This document shows positions 44,621 to 53,928 of a DNA stretch of 64,000 bases, piece by piece. The DNA is from Croceibacterium soli (GTDB taxonomy: Bacteria > Pseudomonadota > Alphaproteobacteria > Sphingomonadales > Sphingomonadaceae). The stretch's first letter is position 1, and each line of letters opens with the position of its first letter. Made by a program: the position numbers and the translations under genes. The stretch spans positions 186,001 to 250,000 of the forward strand of contig NZ_WTYK01000004.1 in NCBI RefSeq assembly GCF_009828065.1, in the 5' to 3' direction. Below the pieces are notes generated by a model. It saw only the letters and a list, made by a program, of their open reading frames with translations. It was not told the DNA's origin and made no database searches.

Positions 44621-44845
44621 ATGACCGAGCAGAAACCCACCACCCAGCGCGACATGGACCCCGATGGCAAGAAGGGCCTTGGCAAGAGCCAGGAGGGCCA
44701 CTTCCCGGCCAGCGAAAGCGATCGTTCGACCCCGACCGACGAGCAGGACACGCACCTCCCGGCGAGCGAGAGCGACGACCTCAAGTCCTCGGACGCGGAG
44801 GAACGCATCATCCAGCGCGGCCTGACGCGCCTGCCGCCGGGGTAA
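44621..44845 (+). CDS. Small hydrophilic protein with duplicated PASESD motif
   Basis: A 74-residue protein of unknown function, strongly charged and probably disordered. HFPASESD and HLPASESD form an internal duplication at about residues 27-34 and 45-52. The C-terminus is EERIIQRGLTRLPPG. It starts 34 bp after the M16 peptidase. I judge it a real gene from composition and placement, with no recognised family. Confidence 0.6.
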   Translation: MTEQKPTTQRDMDPDGKKGLGKSQEGHFPASESDRSTPTDEQDTHLPASESDDLKSSDAEERIIQRGLTRLPPG

Positions 44846-45227
44846 AGTCCTTGCAGGGGAAGGTATGTCGCAAATCAATCCTGCGTGCTCTGCGCGTGCG
44901 GCGGGATGGATCCTGAAACAAGTTCAGGATGACGGGGTTGGGGGGCCTGCTCTCACCCCCTCCCCAGCAACCATCGTCACCCTGAACTTGTTTCAGGGTC
45001 CATGTAGCAGCCACACACAGAAGCCACCGGGTCCGTGCGCGAGCTCTGATCCTCACCGGGTGAGGAGGTGTGCAGGTCGCAGGTTTTGGCATGCGAAGGC
45101 GCAATGGCGCGAAGGGAGCTTCGGCTCTAAGCGGCCTCGATTGGCTCACACGAAGGCACGAAGGCGTTGCGCCTGAGAGCGCAGAAGCGCGAGGCCTTCG
45201 CGCCTTAGCGTCTTTGCGTGAGATTGG
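44846..45227. repeat. Gene-free stretch with family B arms and a CGCGAAGGC-type repeat
   Basis: Two family B arms lie at 44904-44935 and 44975-45003, facing each other around an unrelated spacer. At about 45090-45225 there is a further repeat made of GCGAAGGCGCAA-like words and ending CTTTGCGTGAGA. I see no gene here. A family A copy follows immediately. Confidence 0.65.
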
Positions 45228-45354
45228 ATCCTCCCCTGGAAGGGGAGGTGGCAGCCCGCAGGGCTGACGGAGGGGTGTCACGCTATCCGGTACGGGGACA
45301 CCCCTCCACCACCCGCTACGCGGGCGGTCCCCCTCCCCTTGCAGGGGAGGATTT
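45228..45354. repeat. Family A palindromic repeat, copy A6, providing the trmL stop
   Basis: About 127 bp from ATCCTCCCCTGG to GGGGAGGATTT. Inner arms are GGAGGGGTGTC / GACACCCCTCC. Its right end merges with the trmL 3' end: the TAA stop (read on the minus strand, 45353-45355) overlaps the terminal ATTT of the repeat. Confidence 0.85.
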
Positions 45355-45811
45355 ACCCGAACTTCCCGCGCATCGCCTGATAGGCGGCCGCCGTCACAGC
45401 GTTCGCCAGGTTGAGCGAGCGGATCTTGTCCGAGCGCATCGGTAGGTGGAAGAGGCGGTCGGTAAGCGGCTCGGTGATCGCTCTTGGCAGGCCTTTGGTC
45501 TCGCGCCCGAACACCAGATAAGCATCGTTGGGATATTCGGGCTCGTAGAAGGAACGTTCGGCATATTCCTCGAACAGGAATAGCTGTTCGCGGCGAGGGG
45601 CTCGGTCGGCGATGAAGTGGGCCCAGCTATCGAACTGCGCCAGCCGCACGTGCTGCCAGTAGTCGAGGCCGGAGCGGCGCACGGCTTTGTCCGACAGGTC
45701 GAAGCCCAGCGGGCGGATCAGCACCAGCTCGAGGTCCAGCGCCACGCACGTGCGGCCGACCGCGCCGGTGTTGTGCGGGATTTCGGGATGGACCAGGACG
45801 ATCGCCGGCAT
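45353..45811 (-). CDS. trmL: tRNA (cytidine/uridine-34-2'-O)-methyltransferase TrmL
   Basis: SPOUT-fold enzyme that 2'-O-methylates the wobble base of leucine tRNAs. The 152-residue protein has the family start MPAIVLVHPEIPHNTGAVGR. Central motifs are LVLIRPLGFDLSDKAVRRSG and YLVFGRETKGLP. The C-terminal knot region is MRSDKIRSLNLANAVTAAAYQ. The stop codon falls at the edge of a family A repeat, so the last residues (MRGKFG) may differ from repeat-free relatives. Confidence 0.92.
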   Translation of the reverse strand: MPAIVLVHPEIPHNTGAVGRTCVALDLELVLIRPLGFDLSDKAVRRSGLDYWQHVRLAQFDSWAHFIADRAPRREQLFLFEEYAERSFYEPEYPNDAYLVFGRETKGLPRAITEPLTDRLFHLPMRSDKIRSLNLANAVTAAAYQAMRGKFG

Positions 45812-45846
45812 TGCGTTCACCCGTTCCGCGCCAGCCGTGGCGCGAC

Positions 45847-46320
45847 CTAGAGCCCCAGCTCCGACAATCCGGCGTGATCCTGCGGCCGGGGGCCTTGCGG
45901 CCAGTGGAACAGGCGGTCGCCCTCGGCGATCGGCAGGTCGTTGATGCTGGCGATGCGCAGGCGCATGAAGCCGTGCTCGTCGAACTCCCAGTTCTCGTTG
46001 CCGTAGGACCGGAACCAATTGCCGCCCTCGTCGCGCCATTCGTAGGCGAAGCGCACCGCGATGCGGTTGCCGGTGAAGGCCCAGAGCTCCTTGATCAGCC
46101 GGTAGTCGAGTTCGCGCGACCACTTGCGGGTGAGGAACTCGGCGATCTCCTCCCGCCCCTGGAGAAACTCGGCGCGGTTCCGCCAGCGGCTATCGGGCGA
46201 ATAGGCGAGCGCCACCTTCTGCGGGTCTCGGCCGTTCCAGGCATCCTCCGCCGTGCGGACCTTCTGCGCGGCGGTCTCGGCGGTAAACGGCGGCAGGGGC
46301 AGACGCGGGGCTTCGCTCAT
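45847..46320 (-). CDS. DUF1348 / NTF2-like protein
   Basis: A 157-residue protein of the DUF1348 family with an NTF2-like fold. Visible family segments are [60 protein letters not shown] and the ending [12 protein letters not shown]. Members are often annotated as nuclear transport factor 2 family proteins; no activity is established. It lies upstream of trmL on the same strand, 35 bp away. Confidence 0.85.
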   Translation of the reverse strand: MSEAPRLPLPPFTAETAAQKVRTAEDAWNGRDPQKVALAYSPDSRWRNRAEFLQGREEIAEFLTRKWSRELDYRLIKELWAFTGNRIAVRFAYEWRDEGGNWFRSYGNENWEFDEHGFMRLRIASINDLPIAEGDRLFHWPQGPRPQDHAGLSELGL

Positions 46321-46389
46321 GGTGTGATCCAGTCTTCTGTTTCAACGATACGGTGACGGTCTGCGTGCCTTTGCGCGCGCTTGAGGGCC

Positions 46390-46755
46390 TCAGCGGCTTT
46401 CCGCCGAAGGCTCCCACAACTCTATCGGGTTCCCCTCCGGGTCGTGGATCCGGCAGAAGCGCCCGACTTCGGAGTCCCACTCGGCGCGTGTCTCAACCGA
46501 AATCCCGGATGCTTTGAGATCTGCCATCATCGCGTCGAGATCCTCGACGCGGAAATTCATGAGCCATTGCTGCTCGGCCCGTCCGAAATAGTCCGTGTCC
46601 TGCGCGAACGGAGCGAGCACAGTCGGCCCCGCCTGCTGGCGCCACACCGTATGGGAGATGTCGTCCACCCCCAGATGCGTCTCGTACCAGGCGGCGAGCG
46701 CGGCAGGGTCACGCGATCGAAAAAAGAAGCCCCCGATCCCCGTAACCTTGCCCAT
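46390..46755 (-). CDS. VOC-family (glyoxalase-like) protein
   Basis: A 121-residue vicinal-oxygen-chelate fold protein. GIGGFFFRSRDPAALAAWYETHLG is the first beta-alpha module, and IHDPEGNPIELWEPS the closing one with a potential metal-binding Glu. LMNFRVEDLDAMMADLKASG is the middle helix. The substrate is unknown; members include glyoxalases, dioxygenases and antibiotic-binding proteins. It lies 22 bp after gatB. Confidence 0.85.
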   Translation of the reverse strand: MGKVTGIGGFFFRSRDPAALAAWYETHLGVDDISHTVWRQQAGPTVLAPFAQDTDYFGRAEQQWLMNFRVEDLDAMMADLKASGISVETRAEWDSEVGRFCRIHDPEGNPIELWEPSAESR

Positions 46756-46777
46756 CGCTTCTCTCCGGTAGCGCAGC

Positions 46778-48271
46778 CTAGCCGAGCTTCGCCTTCAGCA
46801 CTTCGTTGACGACCTGCGGGTTGGCCTTGCCCTGCATCGCCTTCATCGTCTGACCGACGAAGAAGCCGAACAGCGCCTCCTTGCCGGCTTTGTACTGCTC
46901 GACCTTGTCGCCGTTCGCGGCCAGGACCGCGTCGACCGCGGCTTCGATAGCTCCGCTGTCGCTCTGCTGGGTGAGGCCCTCGCGCTCGACGATCGCGGCG
47001 GCGTTGTCGCCGGTCTCGAACATGGTTTCGAGCACCTGCTTGCCGATCGTGGCGGAGATCGTGCCCTTGCCAATCAGGGCGAGGAGTTCGGCCGCCTGGG
47101 CATGGCTGACCGGGCTGTCCTCCAGCGAGCGCCCGACTTTGTTGAGCGCGCCGAAGAACTCCGAGATCAGCCAGTTCGCCGCCTGCTTGGCGACGTGCGC
47201 CTCCGCCTTGCCTTGAGCTGCGGCGGTTTCCGCCAGCAGGGCTTCGAACCAGCGCGCAGTGTCGACTTCCGCGGTCAGCACGCCGGCGTTGTAGGCGGAG
47301 AGCCCGAGAACCTCGATGTAGCGCTTGCGCTTTGCATCGGGCAGCTCGGGCAGGCTGGCGCGGCATTCCTCCAGAAAGGCATCGTCCAGCTCCAGCGGCA
47401 GCAGGTCGGGATCGGGGAAGTACCGATAGTCGTGCGCTTCTTCCTTGGAGCGCATCGAGCGGGTCGTGCCGGTGCCGGGATCGAACAGGCGGGTTTCCTG
47501 CACGATTGTGCCGCCTTCCTCGAGAACGTCGACCTGGCGCCGCGCCTCGTGCTCGATGGCGGCCATCACGAAGCGGACCGAGTTGACGTTCTTGGTCTCG
47601 GTGCGCGTGCCGAGTTCGCCGCCGGGCTTGCGCACCGAGACGTTGACGTCGGCCCGCATGGAGCCTTCTTCCATGTTGCCGTCGCACGATCCGACATAGC
47701 GCAGGATCGAGCGCAGCTTGCGGACGTAAGCCCCGGCTTCCGCCGGCGAGCGCATGTCCGGGCGGCTGACGATCTCCATCAGCGCCACGCCCGAGCGGTT
47801 GAGATCGACGTAGCTCATCGTCGGGTGCTGGTCGTGCATCAGCTTGCCGGCGTCCTGCTCGACATGGATGCGCTCGATGCCGATGATCTTGGTCTGGTCC
47901 GGGTTCTTCTCGTCGGGGCTGATCTCGAGCTGCCCTTCGCCCACCAGCGGGTGGTAGAGCTGGCTGATCTGGTAGCCCTGCGGCAAGTCGGCGTAGAAGT
48001 AGTTCTTCCGGTCGAACCGGCTCCACTTGTTGATCTGCGCCTCGATCGCCATCCCGGTACGCACCGCCTGGCGGATGCACTCGCGGTTCGGCACCGGCAG
48101 CATGCCCGGCATTGCCGCATCGACCAGGCTGACGTTGGCGTTCGGCTCCGAGCCAAACTCGGTCGATGCGCCGGAGAACAGCTTCGCGTTGCTGGTGACC
48201 TGCGCGTGGACCTCGAGGCCGATCACGACCTCCCATTCGCCGGTGGTGCCGTGGATGCGGTAGCTACTCAT
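46778..48271 (-). CDS. gatB: Aspartyl/glutamyl-tRNA(Asn/Gln) amidotransferase subunit B
   Basis: Kinase and tRNA-binding subunit of the GatCAB amidotransferase that converts Glu-tRNA(Gln) to Gln-tRNA(Gln). The 497-residue protein has [53 protein letters not shown] and the [14 protein letters not shown] motif. The C-terminal YqeY-like tail domain follows. I chose the ATG at 48271 (MSSYRIHG); a TTG two codons upstream is in frame. The start overlaps the end of a small membrane protein gene by 8 bases. Confidence 0.95.
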   Translation of the reverse strand: MSSYRIHGTTGEWEVVIGLEVHAQVTSNAKLFSGASTEFGSEPNANVSLVDAAMPGMLPVPNRECIRQAVRTGMAIEAQINKWSRFDRKNYFYADLPQGYQISQLYHPLVGEGQLEISPDEKNPDQTKIIGIERIHVEQDAGKLMHDQHPTMSYVDLNRSGVALMEIVSRPDMRSPAEAGAYVRKLRSILRYVGSCDGNMEEGSMRADVNVSVRKPGGELGTRTETKNVNSVRFVMAAIEHEARRQVDVLEEGGTIVQETRLFDPGTGTTRSMRSKEEAHDYRYFPDPDLLPLELDDAFLEECRASLPELPDAKRKRYIEVLGLSAYNAGVLTAEVDTARWFEALLAETAAAQGKAEAHVAKQAANWLISEFFGALNKVGRSLEDSPVSHAQAAELLALIGKGTISATIGKQVLETMFETGDNAAAIVEREGLTQQSDSGAIEAAVDAVLAANGDKVEQYKAGKEALFGFFVGQTMKAMQGKANPQVVNEVLKAKLG

Positions 48272-48395
48272 CTTCAATCAGCTTTCCGTTTTCGTCGAAG
48301 CGCGCCTCGCCGTGCGGGATCCTCTTCGAGATATATCGGGCAAATACAAAGGTCAGCAGGAGCGCCCCAATGATGGCTAGCCCCCACCCGGTCAC
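48264..48395 (-). CDS. Small single-span membrane protein between gatA and gatB
   Basis: A 43-residue protein. Residues 3-21 form a membrane helix ([19 protein letters not shown]). A basic turn (SKRIPHGE) and an acidic C-terminus (NGKLIEDE) follow. Three consecutive GTG codons are in frame; I chose the last (48395), which overlaps the gatA stop as GTGA and has GGAG eight bases upstream. Its own stop overlaps the gatB start. The double overlap and the clean membrane-protein pattern argue for a real gene. The function is unknown. Confidence 0.6.
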   Translation of the reverse strand: MTGWGLAIIGALLLTFVFARYISKRIPHGEARFDENGKLIEDE

Positions 48396-49876
48396 CACCA
48401 CTTCTCCGGCTGAGCCGTGAACCCGGCGCGCTGCTCGATGGCAAGGCCGGCGTTGAGCACGCCCTGCTCGTCGAACGCCTTGCCAATGATCTGCAGCCCG
48501 AGCGGCAGGCCGGCGGAACTGAGCCCGGCGGGCACGCTCATGGCCGGCAGGCCGGCCAGGCTGGCGGGCACGGCGAACACGTCGTTGAGGTACATGGAGA
48601 TTGGATCGTCGACCTTCTCGCCCAGCGCGAACGCGGCCGAAGGCGCGGTCGGGGCGAGGATCACGTCGCATTCCTCGAACGCCTTCTCGAAGTCGTTGCG
48701 GATCAGGGTGCGGACCTTCATCGCCTGGGTGTAGTAGGCGTCGTAGAAGCCGGCCGAGAGCACGTAAGTGCCGATCAGGATGCGGCGCTTGACCTCGTCA
48801 CCGAAGCCGGCGGCGCGGGTCGCGGCATACATGTCCTGCAGGTTGGCGCCTTGGGGCAGATCGCGCAGGCCGTAGCGCACGCCGTCATAGCGGGCGAGGT
48901 TGCTGGAGGCTTCGGCGGGGGCGATGATGTAATAGGCCGGCAGCGCGTACTTGGTGTGCGGCAGGCTGATCTCGACCACTTCGGCGCCGGCATCCTTCAG
49001 CCAGGCCACGCCGTCGTCCCACGACCTGGCGATCTCCGCGTCCATGCCGTCCATGCGGTACTCGCGCGGAATGCCGACTTTCTTGCCCCTGAGGTCGCTG
49101 TCCAGCGATCCGGCCCAGTCGGGCACCGGCAGGTCGAGGCTGGTCGAATCCTTCGGGTCGAACCCGGCCATTGCGCCGAGCATGATCGCGCAGTCGGTGA
49201 CGTCGCGCGCCATCGGGCCGGCCTGATCGAGACTGGAGGCGAAAGCGACGATGCCCCAGCGGCTGCAGCGCCCGTAAGTCGGCTTGATCCCGGTGATGCC
49301 CGTGAACGCCGCCGGCTGGCGGATCGAGCCGCCGGTGTCGGTACCTGTGGCCGCCGGGCACAGCCGCGCCGCGACCGCCGCCGAGCTGCCGCCCGAGGAG
49401 CCGCCCGGGGCGAGCGGAGCGTTGCCGCCGTCGTTGCGCCGCCAGGGCGAGATCACGTTGCTGAAGTACGACGTCTCGTTGGACGAGCCCATCGCGAACT
49501 GGTCCATGTTGAGCTTGCCGAGCATCCCGGCGCCCGCGTCCCACAGCTTCTGCGAAACGGTGCTCTCATACTCGGGCACAAAGCTTTCGAGAATGTGGCT
49601 GGCCGCGGTAGTCTGCACGCCGCGCGTGGCGAACAGGTCCTTCATGCCGATCGGCACCCCGGCCATGCTGCCCAGCGGCTTGCCCGCCGCGCGGTCTGCG
49701 TCGACCTTCTCGGCCGCCTCGATCGCCTTTTCCGGCGTGGCGATGACGAACGCGTTGAGGTCGGCCGCAGCAGCGACGTTGGCGTTGAACGCCTCGGCCA
49801 CTTCGCGCGCGGTGAAATCTCCGGCGGCGACGCCGTCGCGGATGGCGCGAACGCCCAAATTCGTGAGTTCGGTCAT
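48392..49876 (-). CDS. gatA: Aspartyl/glutamyl-tRNA(Asn/Gln) amidotransferase subunit A
   Basis: Amidase subunit that releases ammonia from glutamine for GatB. The 494-residue protein has the Ser-cisSer-Lys triad: Lys79 ([10 protein letters not shown]), Ser160 ([10 protein letters not shown]) and Ser184 ([13 protein letters not shown]). The length and order fit GatA. Upstream gatC is separated from it by a 249-bp repeat-filled gap, unusually large for this operon. Downstream it overlaps the small membrane protein. Confidence 0.96.
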   Translation of the reverse strand: MTELTNLGVRAIRDGVAAGDFTAREVAEAFNANVAAAADLNAFVIATPEKAIEAAEKVDADRAAGKPLGSMAGVPIGMKDLFATRGVQTTAASHILESFVPEYESTVSQKLWDAGAGMLGKLNMDQFAMGSSNETSYFSNVISPWRRNDGGNAPLAPGGSSGGSSAAVAARLCPAATGTDTGGSIRQPAAFTGITGIKPTYGRCSRWGIVAFASSLDQAGPMARDVTDCAIMLGAMAGFDPKDSTSLDLPVPDWAGSLDSDLRGKKVGIPREYRMDGMDAEIARSWDDGVAWLKDAGAEVVEISLPHTKYALPAYYIIAPAEASSNLARYDGVRYGLRDLPQGANLQDMYAATRAAGFGDEVKRRILIGTYVLSAGFYDAYYTQAMKVRTLIRNDFEKAFEECDVILAPTAPSAAFALGEKVDDPISMYLNDVFAVPASLAGLPAMSVPAGLSSAGLPLGLQIIGKAFDEQGVLNAGLAIEQRAGFTAQPEKWW

Positions 49877-49884
49877 GACAAAGT

Positions 49885-50103
49885 CCGTTCGCCCTGAGCC
49901 TGTCGAAGGGCAGATGCGCGGCGCGGGCGGGCTTCGACAAGCTCAGCCCGAACGGGGAAGGGGGTGGTGCTCATGGTCATAAACCGTCACCCTGAACTTG
50001 TTTCAGGGTCCATTCCGCCCCGGGCGCAGAGGCCGGTGTTGTGGCTCCGCGTCTTTTGTTGGGGATCCCGGAACACGCGCCGCTGCGCGGCTGTCCGGGA
50101 TGA
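49885..50103. repeat. Repeat cluster between gatC and gatA (families C, B and D)
   Basis: Family C copies at 49885-49911 and 49931-49955 in opposite orientation, one family B arm at 49985-50012 (CGTCACCCTGAACTTGTTTC) and a D-like hairpin at 50063-50103 (ATCCCGGA / TCCGGGAT arms). Together they separate gatC from gatA, so the two genes may be transcribed unequally. Confidence 0.8.
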
Positions 50104-50125
50104 CCGAATGAAAAGCTGCGCTTGT

Positions 50126-50428
50126 TCATTCGATCACCTTCGGCACTGCAAAGAACCCGTGTTCCGCCAGCGGCGCGTTGGCCAGCACCTTCTCGCGGAC
50201 GTTCCCGCCGGTCAGCGGGTCAGCATCGACCACGTCGTCGCGCAAGCGCAAGGCTTGCGGGATCACCGCGGTCATCGGCTCGACGCCCGAAGTATCGACC
50301 TCGCCGAGCTGCTCGACGAAAGCGATGATGTTGTTGAACTCCGGCACCATGCGGTCGAGTTCTTCCTCGTCCATCTTGATGCGCGCCAGGCTGGCGATCT
50401 TCGCCACTGTTTTACGGTCTACCGACAT
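50126..50428 (-). CDS. gatC: Aspartyl/glutamyl-tRNA(Asn/Gln) amidotransferase subunit C
   Basis: A 100-residue stabilising subunit that wraps around GatA. It shows the family pattern [39 protein letters not shown] and [19 protein letters not shown]. It ends with [18 protein letters not shown]. It is first in gatC–gatA–gatB order on the minus strand. Confidence 0.95.
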   Translation of the reverse strand: MSVDRKTVAKIASLARIKMDEEELDRMVPEFNNIIAFVEQLGEVDTSGVEPMTAVIPQALRLRDDVVDADPLTGGNVREKVLANAPLAEHGFFAVPKVIE

Positions 50429-50469
50429 GTCCGCGCCCTAGCGGGGCGCGCGGGCGGCATCAAGCGCGC

Positions 50470-52140
50470 TCACTCGCTGCCGAGCGGTGGACCGACCTTG
50501 CGGCCGTCGACGAAGATGTAGCGTTCCGGAACGGTACGGATCTCCACCCGGCTCGACGGGCCGAAACCCGCGGGCGCTGCCGGAGCGACTTCCGGCTCTT
50601 GCGTGCCTGCCGGCAGAGCCACGCGCGAGTAGCGCCCGCTCTCCACCAGGGCGACCTCGCGCCGGCCTTTCGCGTCGGCGCCGAGATCGAGCGCCACGCA
50701 GAACTCCTGGCACACGTAGGCATTGGCCCGCAGGTAATCGACGACCATGCGCCGCAGCTCGGGATCGTCCGGCTGCACCCGCAGCTCGAGCTCGTCGGCG
50801 GAGCGGAAGTCCCTGCCCCGGCCGAAGCCATATGTGCGCTGGGACTGCTTCGCGGCGAGCTCGGCGAGCTCCGCGATACGGGGATTGCCGCTGCGCTGGA
50901 GCCGCGCCAGGGCCTGCCTGCCGGTGTCGCCAAAGTCCCACCGCAGCGCGGCGTAGTCGAAGTCCTCCGGGCTGACCGCGCCGCTTTCCAGTCGGGCGAT
51001 CTGGTTGCGGGCGGAGATCGCGCCGAAATCGAGGATCGGCAGCGCCAGCAGCAGGGCGACGCCGGAGATCAGCACCGCAAGGTAGAGGTTCGCGCGCCGC
51101 AGCCCCTCTCGCCACGTGCCGCGTTTCAAGCCGCGCACGAGGGCCACGAACCAGGCGAGGCCGTAGGCACAGGCCACCGATATCGCCGCGAGGCCCCAGA
51201 GCCGCTCGGGGCTGAGGCCGTGCTGGGCGACGCGCGTGCCGAGCGAAACCGCGGCGAACACCGTGAGCGGGAGGATCGCCAGCGCCAGCGCGAAAGCCGC
51301 CCCGCGCAGCACGCGGTTGCCGCTCATCTCCCCGTCCGAATCGCGCAGGATGGCGTTCGCCAGCACCCAGGCTCCGGCGGCGCAGGCCAGCAGCACCGGG
51401 GTGGCGCTGCGGGTCGCCTGCCACAGGACCTCCGGCCCGGAGACGATCATTGCCACGAGGAACAGCGCCAGCCCCAGCGCCAACGGCACGGCCAGGATCG
51501 ACAGCACCAGCGTGACCACCGCCTGCAGCGTGCCGAGCACCTTCACCTGGTTGCGCAAGGTCCCGAGCGCCGCGCCGAACGCCACGCCGGAGTATGTCCA
51601 GCCGAACCACTCCTCGCCCATCGCCTCGCGCAGCAGGTCGATCTTGAGCAGATGGAACAGCTCGGACATGAGCACGAGCAGGAGCCAGGCCGCGCCGGTG
51701 AAGGCGAGTGCGCCTGCGGCGCAGATCGCATCGGTCCAGACGTGGTAATGAACCCGGGCGTAAGGCGTGGCGAAGCGGGTGCGGTGGAATCCGGCCTGGA
51801 ACAGCGGCAGCGCCAGCGCGGTGGCGATAACCCCGGCGGCGAAGCCATACTCCTCGTCGGCATAGCGGTCGCCCGCAGCGGTCGCGCGCCAGGCTAGCCC
51901 CGCCATGACCAGGCCGGCGATCAGCGCGAAGGAGAGCGGCTCCTTCCAGCGGTCACGCTCGGCGGTGAAGGCGGCGGCGATGCTGCCGAAGAAGACGAAA
52001 GCTGTGCCCGCCATTCGCCAGGGGGAATGGTTGGCCCCGTCGGACAGCAGCCACACCAGCAACCCGGCAAGGCCCAAGGCGCCGGCCAGGAGCCACGGCC
52101 GCAGCGGCCAGTCGGATTGATTGCTCTCGCTCACGTCCAT
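50470..52140 (-). CDS. DUF4153 polytopic membrane protein
   Basis: A 556-residue inner-membrane protein of the DUF4153 family, function unknown. About ten hydrophobic helices cover residues 15-400 (for example WLLAGALGLAGLLVWLLS, AFALALAILPLTVFAAVSLG and LYLAVLISGVALLLALPILD). A soluble C-terminal region of about 150 residues follows; it contains QSQRTYGFGRGRDFRSADEL and ends with KVGPPLGSE. I chose the ATG at 52140 (MDVSESNQSDWPLRPW); an upstream alternative lacks support. Confidence 0.85.
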   Translation of the reverse strand: MDVSESNQSDWPLRPWLLAGALGLAGLLVWLLSDGANHSPWRMAGTAFVFFGSIAAAFTAERDRWKEPLSFALIAGLVMAGLAWRATAAGDRYADEEYGFAAGVIATALALPLFQAGFHRTRFATPYARVHYHVWTDAICAAGALAFTGAAWLLLVLMSELFHLLKIDLLREAMGEEWFGWTYSGVAFGAALGTLRNQVKVLGTLQAVVTLVLSILAVPLALGLALFLVAMIVSGPEVLWQATRSATPVLLACAAGAWVLANAILRDSDGEMSGNRVLRGAAFALALAILPLTVFAAVSLGTRVAQHGLSPERLWGLAAISVACAYGLAWFVALVRGLKRGTWREGLRRANLYLAVLISGVALLLALPILDFGAISARNQIARLESGAVSPEDFDYAALRWDFGDTGRQALARLQRSGNPRIAELAELAAKQSQRTYGFGRGRDFRSADELELRVQPDDPELRRMVVDYLRANAYVCQEFCVALDLGADAKGRREVALVESGRYSRVALPAGTQEPEVAPAAPAGFGPSSRVEIRTVPERYIFVDGRKVGPPLGSE

Positions 52141-52216
52141 GTCGGCTCCCCCGGGGCTAGAGGGTGCCGATATGCACGCAAAGCGCGCCGGAAGCATGAG
52201 CAAGTTGTGAGGAATG

Positions 52217-52242
52217 CCTGAGAAGCGTCGCCGCTCCTCAGG
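52217..52242 (-). terminator. Hairpin downstream of the FKBP gene
   Basis: An 11-bp stem with one mismatch (52217-52227 with 52232-52242) closes a 4-base loop. It sits 16 bp after the FKBP stop. No T run follows on the minus strand, so it could be a processing or pause signal rather than a simple terminator. Confidence 0.4.
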
Positions 52243-52257
52243 ATCCCTGGCTCGGGC

Positions 52258-52869
52258 TTACTGTCCCGGCTGTTGCGGCGCCGGCGCTCCGCCGGGAGCA
52301 CCCGGCGCGCCACCGGGTGCGCCGTTCGCGCCCTGCTGCATCTGCATCATCTGCTGGATCGCCTGGACGCGGCGCTCGAAGTCCTGCCGGCTCATGAAGT
52401 CGACCAGTTCGACTTCGAACGTCAGGTCGCTGTTCGGCGGGATGACCTGCTCCCCGGTCTGCGGGTTGGCGCTGCCTTCGGCGCCGTACGCCTTGTCTGC
52501 CGGGATCTCGAAGCGGTACTTGCCGCCCTTCTTCATCTGCAGGGCCGCCTCGGTGAAGCCGGGGATCATGCCTTCCAGCGGCAGCGGCGTGCCGGCCGGG
52601 AAGATGCCTTCCACCGGCAGCGGAATGTCCTGCGACTGGTCGAACACCGTGCCGTCGTCCAGCTTCCCGGTGTAGCGGACGAACACCACGTCGCTGGCGC
52701 CCGGGCTGGCGCCGGTTCCGGCGGTCAATTCTTCCACCGAAACCCCGCGCGGGATTGTGAACCATGCCAGCGCCAAGGCAGCGGCGAGAGCGACCGCGAT
52801 GCCGAGCCAGAGCTTGGTCAGCGATCCCTTGCGGATCGGCTGGATCGGGACGCGAGTGACTTCGGCCAT
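52258..52869 (-). CDS. Membrane-anchored FKBP-type peptidyl-prolyl isomerase
   Basis: A 203-residue prolyl isomerase predicted to act in the periplasm. A basic N-terminus leads to one membrane helix (LWLGIAVALAAALALAWFTI). The FKBP domain covers about residues 55-155, with VFVRYTGKLDDGTVFDQSQ, PLEGMIPGFTEAALQMKKGG, AYGAEG and IPPNSDLTFEVELVDF. The C-terminal 40 residues are Gln/Met then Gly/Ala/Pro-rich. An AGGAAAC sequence precedes the ATG at 52869. Confidence 0.93.
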   Translation of the reverse strand: MAEVTRVPIQPIRKGSLTKLWLGIAVALAAALALAWFTIPRGVSVEELTAGTGASPGASDVVFVRYTGKLDDGTVFDQSQDIPLPVEGIFPAGTPLPLEGMIPGFTEAALQMKKGGKYRFEIPADKAYGAEGSANPQTGEQVIPPNSDLTFEVELVDFMSRQDFERRVQAIQQMMQMQQGANGAPGGAPGAPGGAPAPQQPGQ

Positions 52870-52887
52870 GGTCGTTTCCTGCAAAGC

Positions 52888-52921
52888 AAAAGGGCGCGGA
52901 GATCGAACCCCGCGCCCCTTT
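52888..52921 (-). terminator. Rho-independent terminator of rpsU
   Basis: Read on the minus strand, GGGGCGCGG pairs with CCGCGCCC and is followed by TTTTGCTTT. It lies between rpsU and the FKBP gene, so the two have separate transcripts. Confidence 0.8.
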
Positions 52922-53003
52922 GGCTTATGGCTAGATGCCGTTCAAGCGATTAGCGTATCGCTGCGCCGGCAGCGTCCCGGACTGAAGCCCGTGGCGACGC
53001 AGC

Positions 53004-53210
53004 TTACTTGCCGCCGTCGCGCTCTGCCCGCTTGCGCTCCAGCTTCCGCGCGCGGCGGATGGCTGCTGCCTTCTCACGGGCGCGGCGCTCGCTCGGCTTC
53101 TCGTAGTGGCGACGCAGCTTCATCTCGCGATAAACACCCTCGCGCTGCAGCTTCTTCTTGAGCGCACGCAGGGCCTGCTCGACATTGTTATCGCGAACCA
53201 TGATCTGCAT
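53004..53210 (-). CDS. rpsU: Small ribosomal subunit protein bS21
   Basis: A 68-residue basic protein of the 30S subunit involved in translation initiation. It has the S21 pattern [21 protein letters not shown] and [19 protein letters not shown], then a Lys/Arg-rich C-terminal helix. The short N-terminus MQIM and the length are normal for alphaproteobacteria. A terminator follows it. Confidence 0.96.
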   Translation of the reverse strand: MQIMVRDNNVEQALRALKKKLQREGVYREMKLRRHYEKPSERRAREKAAAIRRARKLERKRAERDGGK

Positions 53211-53374
53211 AAAACTAAGCTACCTCTTGTCTCGTCAACCGGCAGAGCCCGCGAGCGATCGGCGCGGGGATGCACCCAATACCAATGAAAAATGCGCCGA
53301 ATCCGTTCCGGACCGGCAAGAACGAGGGCGCGGATAGGCGAATCGGGCGGGAAAGGCAAGGATTTCACGAGTTC

Positions 53375-53470
53375 GTCGTCCCTAACCTGATCCGGGACCG
53401 CTGGATGCCTGGTGCAACCGTCCAGCGCATTACCCAGCGGCCAGCGGTCCCGGATCAAGTCCGGGACGAC
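53375..53470. repeat. Family D palindromic repeat
   Basis: A 30-bp inverted repeat, 53375-53404 with 53441-53470, with about three mismatches. The arm contains GATCCGGGACCGCTGG, and a 36-bp spacer separates the arms. It sits in the 301-bp gap between the divergent rpsU and crcB genes. The rest of that gap (53211-53374) should hold the rpsU promoter; I see no gene and no fluoride-riboswitch core before crcB. Confidence 0.8.
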
Positions 53471-53511
53471 GACCGGGATCAAGTCTTCCATGTCCGCCCC
53501 GTCGCGTCTAC

Positions 53512-53928
53512 ATGCCCGGAATGAGCCTCCCCTCCCCCATGATAGCCACAACCTCCGTCGCGCTGGGCGGCGCGATCGGGGCGGTCCTTCGCCACCAGAT
53601 GGGGCGCGGGATGACTCACTGGCTGGGGGTGAAGGCGGTCACGACCTTTCCCTGGGCTACGCTCGCGGTCAACGTCAGCGGCAGCCTTGCGATGGGCCTG
53701 CTCGCGGGGTTCCTGGCTCGCCAAGGGCAAGGCGCCGACCATTGGCGGCTGTTCCTTGGCGTCGGCCTGCTCGGCGGCTTCACCACGTTCTCCAGCTTCA
53801 GCCTGGAGATGGTCATGCTGATCGAGCGGGGCCAGGCGCTGCAGGCCGTGACTTATGCGCTGATTTCGGTACTCGCCGGGCTGAGCGCCTTGTACATCGG
53901 CCTCATCGTGATGCGGATCGCGGCATGA
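53512..53928 (+). CDS. crcB: Fluoride channel CrcB/Fluc
   Basis: Dimeric inner-membrane channel that exports fluoride. The 138-residue protein has four hydrophobic helices. Family motifs are VALGGAIGAVLRHQMG, ATLAVNVSGSLAMGLL and the Phe-box region LLGGFTTFSSFSLE. ATG codons at 53512, 53521 and 53539 are all possible starts and none has a clear Shine-Dalgarno site; I keep the longest. The stop overlaps the next start as ATGA. Confidence 0.92.
   Translation: MPGMSLPSPMIATTSVALGGAIGAVLRHQMGRGMTHWLGVKAVTTFPWATLAVNVSGSLAMGLLAGFLARQGQGADHWRLFLGVGLLGGFTTFSSFSLEMVMLIERGQALQAVTYALISVLAGLSALYIGLIVMRIAA

Noticed and set aside
53211-53511. Possible fluoride riboswitch before crcB
   Set aside because: I looked for the conserved GGxxATGG and CTGATG core and did not find it. 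The region contains only a family D repeat.
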